NCBI GenBank assembly: GCA_902729315.2
Contig: LR746272.1
Location: 1,488,001-1,552,000, forward strand
Reading direction: 5' to 3'
DNA length: 64,000 bases
Source: Spirodela intermedia
Taxonomy: Eukaryota > Streptophyta > Magnoliopsida > Alismatales > Araceae
Part shown: piece after piece, positions 28,201 to 36,764 of the stretch
How positions within the stretch are numbered: the stretch's first letter is position 1
How the letters are laid out: each line of letters starts with the position of its first letter
Program-made: the position numbers and the translations under genes
The notes under the pieces: generated by a model
Told to the model about the DNA's origin: nothing
The model's input: only the letters and a program-made list of their open reading frames with translations
Database searches by the model: none

Positions 28201-28627
28201 CATTGGGCACATGATCTGTGCTTGAGAGTTTCACACGTGGAGTATAATCTGCCGGAGATACTACGACGAGTATCGTCTTATGGGGCACAGAGAGCTTGGA
28301 GAAAGGCCGAGATCGGACAGGGCCAAATAATGGTGCAACCTTGGGCCGTGTCCCCACAGTCGAGCTCCGGCGACGGCATGCCTTATTGGCCTAGAGGGAG
28401 ATGGAGGAACCGAGGCACGCGGCCTCCCCCGTAGATCAAAGATGGAAAGTCAAAGACCCTCCTCGTCTTGGGCGGACCCCAAGATTGCAGGAGTCCGGAT
28501 GTGCAGACGAAGGATATTCATGGGAGAAACGATGATCTGAAACGGTTGAAAACTTCGGCCATTCCCGCAGCTCGCAAGGTTGGCTATGGCGGAAGCAATG
28601 ATGACAACAGGGAGGAGGAAGGAAGGG

Positions 28628-28630
<3 letters not shown>

Positions 28631-28696
<66 letters not shown>
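28631..28696. repeat. (GA)n microsatellite touching the methyltransferase stop
   Basis: About 33 nearly perfect GA units. On the gene strand this is a CT tract starting a few bases after the stop codon at 28703, so it sits at the very start of the 3' UTR. Confidence 0.95.
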
Positions 28697-28699
<3 letters not shown>

Positions 28700-28702
28700 A
28701 TG

Positions 28703-29905
28703 TCACCAGGAGTTCTTCAGTGGCTTCTCCAGGACGGCGGAGATGTACATCTCCTTGAGCTCGGGACCCCGATCGAGCTTCCGGCCGACGACCCACTTGA
28801 GGCGGCGGAACCCTACGCTGTCGATCATGGAGACGTACTTGCCCATCTGCTCCTCGACGAAGAAGAAGTGATCCAGCCAGAAGATTCCGCCTGGTCGGAG
28901 AACCCGGTAGATGTCGAAGAAGATGAAGTGGAAGAGCGTATCAGGGATCCAGTTGCTGATGACGTGCATGGAATGCACCACGTCCAGCGTGTTATCGAAG
29001 ATGGGCAGCCGCTGGGAGATGCTCAGGTAGAGAGGGATGACCCCTCTGGCGGCGATGAAGCTGTTGAAGGGCCCGTTGAGGTTCATGGAGGTCGTGACCA
29101 CCGTGACGTTGCGCTCCTTCATGCGCACCGCGAAGGTCCCCGAGCCGCCGCCGATGTCCAGCCCGATGCGGACCGTTCCCGGGGGCTTCAGCCGCAGCAC
29201 CTCGTCGATGGAGAAGTCAAGGGGGTTGTCGGAGGGGACGACCCATCGGCTCTTCTCCCTTCCCTCCAGATCGAAGCAGTCCTTGCAGTCGTCGAAGTCC
29301 TTCTGGTTTTTCCGTTCGATGAGGCAGGCGTAGTTCTTGCAGGTGTAGGCTGTCCACACGACGGAGGAGTCCGGCGGGGTCAACCAGAGGCTCTCCGGCA
29401 GCGCCGCCGGCTCCACGAAGTCAGCGTGGGCGGCGGGGCGGCACCGCCGGCGAGGGAGGGGCTCGCAGCCCTTAAGGAGGAGCCGCTGGGCTTCGAACTC
29501 GTCGTCGGGGCAGGACCCGTTGACCGGGTAGGTCATGAAGCGGCTCAGCTCGGCGGGGAAGAGCTCACAGGGGTGTCCCACGGGGGCGATGAGGACGTCG
29601 GATTGGGAGTTGGGGTTGCGCCCGAAGGGGAAGCTCTGCGGGGCGGTGAAGGCGAGGGACTCCGGCGGGAGGTCGGCGGCGGGAGAAGCTCTCTCCACCT
29701 GCGCGGTGACTGTGGCGCCGTCGCCGGCGGCGGCTCCGGCGGTGAGGGGGGAGGTGAAATAAGAGGAGGCGGAGCAGCCAGAGGAGGAGAAGGAGAAGGT
29801 GGAGGAGAAGACGAAGAAGGTGACGAGGTTTGAGGCGGCGAGGATGAAGAGGAAGACAGGGGGCGCGCAGAGAGAAGGGAGACGGTGTCCTCGAGAGGAA
29901 TCCAT
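28703..29905 (-). CDS. Membrane-anchored SAM-dependent methyltransferase domain protein (single exon)
   Basis: Intronless, GC3-rich, about 400 residues. The N-terminus MDSSRGHRL is followed by one hydrophobic segment (APPVFLFILAASNLVTFFVF, about residues 14-33), a signal anchor consistent with a type II membrane protein of the secretory pathway. A Cys-containing middle region follows. A class I methyltransferase fold occupies the C-terminal half: SAM-binding loop IGLDIGGGSGTFAVRM, then VTTSMNLNGPFNSF, LPIFDNTLDVVHSMHVISNW and YRVLRPGGIFWLDHFF. It belongs to a plant family known only as SAM-dependent methyltransferase superfamily proteins; the substrate is unknown. I chose the methionine just before the hydrophobic anchor; one 13 codons upstream (29944) is also in frame. 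The long ORF opposite (28580-29833) is an antisense shadow of the GC3 bias. Confidence 0.85.
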   Translation of the reverse strand: MDSSRGHRLPSLCAPPVFLFILAASNLVTFFVFSSTFSFSSSGCSASSYFTSPLTAGAAAGDGATVTAQVERASPAADLPPESLAFTAPQSFPFGRNPNSQSDVLIAPVGHPCELFPAELSRFMTYPVNGSCPDDEFEAQRLLLKGCEPLPRRRCRPAAHADFVEPAALPESLWLTPPDSSVVWTAYTCKNYACLIERKNQKDFDDCKDCFDLEGREKSRWVVPSDNPLDFSIDEVLRLKPPGTVRIGLDIGGGSGTFAVRMKERNVTVVTTSMNLNGPFNSFIAARGVIPLYLSISQRLPIFDNTLDVVHSMHVISNWIPDTLFHFIFFDIYRVLRPGGIFWLDHFFFVEEQMGKYVSMIDSVGFRRLKWVVGRKLDRGPELKEMYISAVLEKPLKNSW

Positions 29906-30191
29906 TCTTCGAATGCGACAGCAGCTGCCCCGAGCGGCGTGCATCCCATTAAGCTCGCGGCGGTGGTGGTGCTGAAGTCAACGCGCGGGAACAGTAACCC
30001 GACGGCCCCAGACCCACGGGGGCTCTCTCTCTCTCTCACTTAATTGCATGGGGACAAACCAAAGTATTCTGTTCCTTATCCTAACCTTGGGGGTAAACGT
30101 GACCCTTAAGCCACGAGGAAACCCATAAGATTAAACGAGTGTGAAATTTCTCCGCCGAGGGTTGACCGTGATCGAGGCGACGGAGGGGGGC

Positions 30192-30222
<31 letters not shown>

Positions 30223-31003
30223 GAGAGAGAGCCGGCGGAGGCGACCCGCTGGTGAGCAGTTCGAGGCCGCCGTGGGGCGGAGGAGAAGAGCCGCTGCAGT
30301 TGTCGCGATCAGACAGCGAAGAACCCTGAGAAGGGTCGGTGACAGAAACATGACAGGCATTAGAAAAGCCATGATCTTCGGAGGAACATTTAAAGCGTAC
30401 CCACCTCTCAAACCTATCGCTAGATGAGAGTAAATCTCTCTCTCTCTCTAACCACTAGTATCATACGTCTGACAGCAGACGCCATATATCGACGCCATAC
30501 ATATTCAGAAAGGCAAGTTCATGAGGAATTCCTAGCATGCTGCTCCGTCTTCGGATGGCTCAGTCTCTAGAATGCCAGTTTATATGAGACCAAGATTTAC
30601 CCATTTCTAGGTTTGGTACGATGCTTCAGACCAGAAAAGAAAAAAAATCCCCCATTTTTTACTACATAAATTCCTGGTATTAAACATAACAATATCTCTC
30701 GAATATCCTCCTAGTTGACTTCAGTGTTGTTCGAAAAGACAAAGATACCCTTTTAGCAGTCAATTTGGCGGGATCAGGCCCGATGAAAAGCCCACCTTAC
30801 GAGGCGTATGCTTGGCCAAAACTGGAAAAGGAGGGAGGACTTGTAATAGCTTTCTCTATTGGTCAAAAGCACCATAATCGTCCCCCAATCAGGTTACAAA
30901 AGTCAACCATATTAGCTCCTCTATCTGAACAGGGAAGGATGTGTTGACTTACAGCTAGCTGCTGGGGGGTTGGGTTTCCTTGGGAATTGGTATGATCACA
31001 ATA
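29906..31003. other. Intergenic region upstream of the methyltransferase
   Basis: Contains the methyltransferase promoter, a (GATA)n/(GA)n microsatellite at 30191-30231 and a short GA tract at 30021-30038 near the likely transcription start. A minus-strand ORF at 30106-30411 is hydrophobic and partly encoded by the GATA repeat, so it is not supported as a gene. Confidence 0.5.
30191..30231. repeat. (GATA)n/(GA)n microsatellite
   Basis: About seven GATA units followed by GA units. Confidence 0.93.
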
Positions 31004-33752
31004 TTAAAGATTTTTAAAAAAGCCCTTCATATCTGTAAGAACATAAGACTAAAGTCTCTGTCAAAACCAGAGAAAACCTGGCAATGAGCAGATAGAGACA
31101 GTCCTTTAGAGATTACCTTGGGATGACTGACTGTGGCTCTCCCTCTGGACGTCTGTGATGCTTGCTTCTGAGAAGAACTTGAAGAGCTCAAGCGTCCCAT
31201 CCAATCCGAATTCCTAGAAACCAGGTAACATTGGAGGAAAAGATGTCTCAGAAATTTCCAGATTGAGAAAGGAAAGAGAGATGGCCACGGTTGCTGCTGC
31301 CCACCCTGCTCAGACCTCCATCTACTGATATCTTGGCCACTGGAAGGTTCAGTCCAGGAGATCCATCTCTGTGTTCAAATAAAGGACGAAAACCCCTTTC
31401 GTTCTCAGAAGGCGAGGGGTACTGCAGGGGTGATCCGATGATGAGTGGACCCTTTGAACTGGATAGATCACTGATCGCATTCTACAAATGGGAAGATGTT
31501 GAAGAAAACTGAGATGGAGGGCAATAAAATAACAGTTATAGCAAAGGAAATTCCACTTATCCATCTTCAAGAACACTCTACTCCAGACTGTCATAAAAAT
31601 TATGGCAAGTATCATACCTTTCCAACTTCAATCTCATTCTTCTCATGGAAATCTACAGAAGCAAAGTGGAAACTTATCTCCATAAACAGAAATTTACCCC
31701 GTTGAAACGGTGCTCTGATTTTAATAGCTTTGATTAGGTGAGATTTTTCTGCCCCTAGTCCCCATAACCTCTTTGCTGAAAGATCTCCATTGAAGAATCT
31801 TATAAGGAACCAATCCCACTCTGTTCTTCTCTACATCCTTGACCTCTCACATCTAAAAAGAAGGGACTTCTTAAGGCCGTAGTTATAATCTTTTGGAGTT
31901 CTTGGAGTGTTGGAGATTGAGAGAGAGAGAAAAATAAAGTTTGATGGAATAAAAAAGCACAAGGTCGTCCGTTCCTTCTTTACTCCCACACAACAAGCTC
32001 TGTAATTGCAACGCCTTGTGGCATTGAACTAGAGGTTCCCTAGAGCAGAAAGAGGTATGGAAAAATTAGGTCACCCTGCCATGGCCCATCAGAACTTTAG
32101 ATGAAACTCCACGGTCTCCCTTTAACAAAAATAGAAATCCAGTTGTGGATGCACACCCCATGAACCAGTTAGTCCATTTTATTTGAGTCTCGATCCAATC
32201 AACATCTTTCTTTTACAGTCTCATAAACAATCAATGCCCCACCTGATTCTGTCGTGCATCTTCTATTGTCACTACCATATTTTTTTCTCATCATAAAATC
32301 AAATTAGCAACTTGAATGCTAAGGCTTCCTCTCCCCTTTTCTAAAATATTAAACCTTACCTGAAAAGGGTGTAAGAGTAAGGCCTCTAGTACGAAACTAT
32401 CTCATTCAGTTTTTCCACAGATTCCATTCCCCGTATTACTGAAATACATAATAAAAGCCATAATTGGATTGACAGAAAAATAACGTCACAAATCAGGCAA
32501 AAGAATAAATCCATGTTTTCATGTTCTAAGGAACAGATAAATCTACACTCCTAAATAATATGGTATGGCATGGCATGGCAACTTTACCCTACTCAACTCA
32601 AGAAGATACACAAAAACATTCGTCTTGGCCCCTGGTTAGAATATAGTAGGCATTCTGTGCCCTATCTTTCTTCATCTTGGACAATCCTTCGACACAACCT
32701 CCAGTTCGGAAATGGCTCAAGTGGAGGAGACCCAAAATCTCACTAAATGAGTCTAGTTAGAAAAAAATGTCTTTGTGCGCGAGCAGTACGAGCCATGATT
32801 TTAAACATTTTCAGAGAAATTGGGTTTATGAAAAATTTAGGTAGTGTTACAGCATGATTTATCTGTATCTGAGGACTTTACAGCTTATCTTATCAAGAGA
32901 GCTTTCTTATCTGTATCTGAGGACTTTACAGTAGTAAATACCTGGTACTAGGTATATGCTCATTGTCTTCTCGGGCTGAGGTTAGAAAGAGATTCGGCAG
33001 GGATACGCCAGTGATGCATTGCCCTACGCTTTGATGTGTCACTACCGAAAGAGAAGTTCAGTGATGCATTTCCTTCCGTCGACTGAGAAACGATCGTTCT
33101 AATACTATCTTAAAGCCAGGATCGAAGCCCAAGGTCAACAAGAGTAGAAGCTCGTAATTGCATAAGATATGCTTGCAAGAGGGCAATCAATGGAAGGCTA
33201 CGCTTAAACAGACGATATCTAGCAGTCAACAGCAGGTATCCACATGCTGAAGGCGCCACTCTCATCATATTTCGACAAAATAAGATTTCAAGTGAATTTT
33301 CTCATCGACCAAATATATGTATTTGCAGCAGGTCTTCTCCTCGGGATTACGAGGATTCGTCTACGAGAGACACAGACAACATACGCACCCTATAAGCACG
33401 AAGGCGTGAAGACTAAAATGTAAAAGGGAAATGAGAAGCAATCGTGATCACCTTTGCTCTCTGAGTCCTTTCAGATATTTCGGTCAGCTTGTCACGCTCT
33501 TCCGTGATCTACAGAGGACATCAGATGAACAGAAATTCTAAACACGGTAAAAGCGAGACAAAAGAAGACAGAATCAATCAATAAAACAACCCAGCAGAGT
33601 CAACACAGCCGCCCTAAACTCACCCTCCGGGAGATGGTATCGAAGATCCGGTCCACAGCTTCCTGGAGCTCCGTTAGGGATGCGCAGAGGTGCCTGTAGG
33701 TGGCCACGAACCCTTCCCGCCGGCGGCGTCCATCCTCGGAGACGCGGAGCAT
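31004..33752 (-). CDS. WASH-like N-terminal domain protein (five exons, short)
   Basis: Exons (minus): 33752-33624, 33508-33452, 31481-31305, 31213-31117 and 31032-31004. All have GT/AG borders and join in frame to 162 residues. The first two encode an amphipathic helix-rich stretch with TELQEAVDRIFDTISRR and ITEERDKLTEISERTQRAK. The third has PLIIGSPLQYPSPSENERGF and FRPLFEHRDGSPG, and the fourth EFGLDGTLELFKFFSE. The spacing of a heptad-like helix, a YP-S/AP segment and then a short conserved block resembles the N-terminal WAHD1 region of WASH, the endosomal Arp2/3 activator, whose third and fourth segments read similarly in animals. Against this, the protein ends without a proline-rich or VCA region, so it could not activate Arp2/3 alone. 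The gene model is well supported by frame continuity; the family name is tentative. The last 9-residue exon is the weakest join. Confidence 0.5.
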
Positions 33753-34086
33753 CTTCTCGCCCTCCTCACTTCACGATCTCTGCCGGGAACTAATCGTGAT
33801 CATATTATACGTAGGCGATTGGACCCGATAAGGAGCCGAACCGAACCGAAACCGGCTCGACAGAACAAATCCCAAATCCGTTCCAAACGCTGTATACAAA
33901 CGGGAGGGATTTTTCTTCTCTGCTCATAGACGGTCGTATCCTAGGGTTTTCCTTTCTTCCACTCAGTCGCTTCTCGTCTTGTTCAAACCGTTGACGTCTT
34001 CGAGGTCAAACCTTTGTAGATTTTTCAACCCAGAAGCCGACCCCCCCGGTCCCGGATTGGACTGGGAAGAGACGACAGGCCGGTGA

Positions 34087-34314
34087 GGGAGATGGGGTTG
34101 CGACCTACCAACTTGTTGTGTTTACCCCGTCAAACCGCCGCCAGGGAACCCGTGCTTCGTCGTGGTGACTCACCGCCGCGCGGAGCACTGGAAAGCCAGT
34201 ACGTATTGGACCGCGTCGGAGCTCGCCATCGCCGCCGCGGCCGAGCAGGACGCCGGCCACTTTGTCGACGTCTCGCTCATCGGGTCGACCAAGGGGAGGA
34301 GTATTGAGACATGA
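34087..34314 (+). CDS. Isolated GC3-rich ORF, possible terminal exon of an unrecognised gene
   Basis: An open frame of 75 codons with no ATG at its start, ending at TGA 34312-34314. Codon third positions from about 34140 on are almost all G or C, unlike the other frames, which is a coding signature in this window. The peptide includes PGNPCFVVVTHRRAEHWKAS, then YWTASELAIAAAAEQDAGHF and VDVSLIGSTKGRSIET. I do not recognise the family. It could be a last exon with an upstream partner not found between 33760 and 34080, a decayed gene remnant, or an unusual open frame. It lies head-to-head with the WASH-like gene and tail-to-tail with the U-box gene. Confidence 0.3.
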   Translation, partial: GRWGCDLPTCCVYPVKPPPGNPCFVVVTHRRAEHWKASTYWTASELAIAAAAEQDAGHFVDVSLIGSTKGRSIET

Positions 34315-34475
34315 TGGACGAGAACAGTTTTTCTTCCTCTCGTGGAGAGAGACTGGATCAAAATTAGGTTATCGTGACAGCAACCCGGTCTAGCAGAGAT
34401 GGGTTTATGTGGGTATCTGTACACGGGATTCTTCGTCCCGTCGTTTTGATCTTTTTGTGAATGTGGGAGGGGGCC

Positions 34476-35804
34476 TCAGAAGGGTCTCTTCAGGGCTTTG
34501 AAGTCGGCGGAGTCAATGCACTCCGGCTTCAACCTGGAAGCGTTCAGTAGCTTCAGCAGCTCGCTGGCCTTCTCCTTGGTGGCCTCGCCGCAGCCAACCT
34601 GGAGGAGGAGCAGCAGCTTCTGAAAGGCGCCCACCTGTAGCGCCTCCGCCAGGCACCCTTCTCCCGTTTCCGCTTCCCTGTCTGAGTTCTTGCAGAGCTT
34701 CCACAGGATGGAGACCGAGAACTCGGTCGTCATGACCGAGACCCGTAGGATCTTCTTAACCAGGACGGGGGTGGTCAGCGCGTGATGGTATGCCGCCTGC
34801 CTCCCCCTCCGGCAGCCGCAGAGCCCGTCGAGAACGCCCGTGATTTTCTCCGTCGTGCTCTTGTCGCAGTCCACAAGGGCGTCCAACAGGACAGGAACCA
34901 GACCCATGGCAGCGAACCTGGAAGCGGTCGCCTCTCTGGACGAAACCATGTAGAAGATGGCCACCAGAGAAGACTTGGTGACCTGAGAGGAGATGGGCTC
35001 CCTTATCAGCTTCACCAGGGCCTCGGCCATCCCCTCGGCGTCGGCGACGGCACCGACGAGGGCCACATCGGTGTGCACGAGCTCCTTCACCACCTGCACG
35101 GCGTTGAGCCGCCCCGTAAGATCCCCGTTGCTGACGATCCCCACCAGCGAGCGCAGCGACTCCGGCGCCGCCAACTGCGACCGCGACTCCGCGCCGAGGG
35201 GGAACATCCCGGCGAGGGCCGCCAGGATCTCCTCCTCCACCTCCGCAGGCCGGCCGGCATTGACCCTCGAGAAGGCCGCGAAGGCTGCCGATAGCACCGC
35301 CGCCGCCCCGTTGGAGACGATGCACCGCCGGTTGCGCTCGCTCTCCCCGGCGAGGCACCTGATTCTGCCCACCAACTCCAGGCACCGTGGGACCTCCCCG
35401 CGCTGGCTCGCGGCGGCGAGCTCGGACAGGATCCCGGCGACCTCGGCGGCGCTCGTCGGAATCCGCGGTGTGGGGATCCGCTCGACGCCGTACTTGCGGT
35501 TGGCAACGCACCAGTCTTGGATCAGCCTCCGGATGGTGTGGTTGGGGGTCAGGTCCTGGCCGCCGGCAACCAGGCGTTTCGTCACCGGGCAGGTCTCGTG
35601 CCCTGCCTCCAGCCATGCCTCGATGTTGCGGCGGTCGTAGGTGATCCCAGTCGGCAGCGTGACGGGGTCTTTCATCAGCTCCAGAGATATCGGGCACCGG
35701 AAGTGCGCCGGCACCGTCAGCTCCCCTCCCTGCAGCCCCACCAGCGCCCTCACGCCGAAGGAGCTCTTCCGGCCGCTCCGCCGCGTCATAACCCTGAAAC
35801 TCAT
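34476..35804 (-). CDS. PUB21: U-box E3 ubiquitin ligase, PUB20/PUB21 type (single exon)
   Basis: Attaches ubiquitin to target proteins; close relatives act in stress and elicitor responses. Intronless, about 442 residues. The U-box spans about residues 28-100: [39 protein letters not shown], then [13 protein letters not shown]. The family-specific [11 protein letters not shown] linker follows, then armadillo-like helical repeats rich in Leu and Ala to the C-terminus (DFKALKRPF). The start is the [13 protein letters not shown] methionine, which gives the usual short basic N-terminus. An in-frame methionine at 35909 would add 35 residues encoded largely by a CT-repeat leader and is unlikely. 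The exact paralogue among PUB20, 21, 27 and 28 is not certain. The promoter contains several W-box cores, in line with elicitor-type control. Confidence 0.9.
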   Translation of the reverse strand: MSFRVMTRRSGRKSSFGVRALVGLQGGELTVPAHFRCPISLELMKDPVTLPTGITYDRRNIEAWLEAGHETCPVTKRLVAGGQDLTPNHTIRRLIQDWCVANRKYGVERIPTPRIPTSAAEVAGILSELAAASQRGEVPRCLELVGRIRCLAGESERNRRCIVSNGAAAVLSAAFAAFSRVNAGRPAEVEEEILAALAGMFPLGAESRSQLAAPESLRSLVGIVSNGDLTGRLNAVQVVKELVHTDVALVGAVADAEGMAEALVKLIREPISSQVTKSSLVAIFYMVSSREATASRFAAMGLVPVLLDALVDCDKSTTEKITGVLDGLCGCRRGRQAAYHHALTTPVLVKKILRVSVMTTEFSVSILWKLCKNSDREAETGEGCLAEALQVGAFQKLLLLLQVGCGEATKEKASELLKLLNASRLKPECIDSADFKALKRPF

Positions 35805-36043
35805 CTGCAAGCTTTCGCTGTAACCTTGAGAGCGAGATCGAGAGATCGAGAGAGAGAGAGAGGGGAGGAGCGCCTTGTAGCTTTTCTTTCCTGGCAGAAT
35901 GCTTCCCACGGTTCTTGTTGCCGATATATATAACGCTCTCTCTCTCTCTTGCCCCGCGGTGAGACCGGTTCGGCTGCTTTGACGTTGGCTTGGCTCGCAA
36001 TTAACGCGTCAAAGCGTTCGCCCAATACACGGCGGGGGACACG

Positions 36044-36077
<34 letters not shown>

Positions 36078-36764
36078 TGAATTTGAATGTTGACCGTTGA
36101 ATTTTGAATATCGGATAAACAACGGTAACAGATGGAGAACAGAGAATATCAGACACCCGACTCGGCCAGTCAACGCGTCCATCGATCTCCCCCAACCCCT
36201 GTCCCCAACTGGGCTTCCGGTTCGGATCGCCCTGCCACGCGGTTCCGTAGACCGGTCTATTTTTGCCAAACCGGTTCGAACCGGGCGAGAGACGTCGGCA
36301 ATCGACGGCAGTTGAAGAATCCAATACTTGACACGGTCGTCGCCGTCCAACCCGGAGATGAGAATTCCAAGCGCCGTCGAGCGGGAGCCGACCGGCAGTT
36401 AATAAACGCCGGCTGCCAGGTCATCAAAGCAACGCCGCGTTCGGGTGACGTGTCGTCGAGAGAAAAAGTCGTGTGATCATACGACCAAGGTAACTCCCAC
36501 ATTTTAATACCGAGAGAGATTCTAGCGAGAGAGAGAGAGAGAGAGAGAGAGATGACGTACGACAACCGCTTCGTATGTTTTTCGTCGTATAATTTTCTAT
36601 AAATTACGCGGAATAAAAAAATATTCAAAATAAAAACTATATATATAAATATAATATTACAGGACGGGAGAGACGTTCGAGCTAGAAGAAGTTGGCGGAA
36701 TGTCATGTACAGTCTGTCCGCAGGATGGCGGCTGGAGATCAGGAGTCCGTTGACCTTGTTGATC
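35805..36764. promoter_or_regulatory. U-box gene promoter with W-box cores, then TMK 3' region
   Basis: CT-rich leader at 35838-35862, a TATATATAA element near 35923-35931 well placed for the U-box gene, and GA tracts at 36043-36075 and 36525-36552. TTGAC cores (WRKY-binding W-box) occur near 35979, 36005, 36090, 36168 and 36327 on one strand or the other. A perfect 14-base palindrome, CCGGTTCGAACCGG, is at 36271-36284. The ORFs here are shadows. Confidence 0.55.

Larger units (their letters stand above)
26918..28702. other. Intergenic: synthetase promoter, AT-rich spacer, methyltransferase 3' side
   Basis: Positions 26918-27300 are GC-rich and probably hold the synthetase 5' UTR and promoter. 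Positions 27440-28130 are AT-rich with no coding signal. A CT microsatellite lies at 28141-28200 and a long GA tract at 28631-28696. ORFs at 26984-27450 and 28135-28434 lack family features and are not supported. Confidence 0.55.

Noticed and set aside
28580-29833. 417-codon plus-strand ORF starting in a GA repeat
   Set aside because: It lies opposite the methyltransferase, which has clear motifs. GC3-rich genes open antisense frames, and the N-terminus is pure repeat-encoded RE dipeptides.
30106-30411. 101-codon minus ORF with hydrophobic start
   Set aside because: A large part is encoded by the GATA microsatellite (SIYLSIYLSIYLS) and there is no family similarity that I can see.
34756-36000. 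414-codon minus ORF overlapping the U-box gene in another frame
   Set aside because: It is rich in Arg, Gly and Ala and has no domain; the U-box frame has a full catalytic domain.
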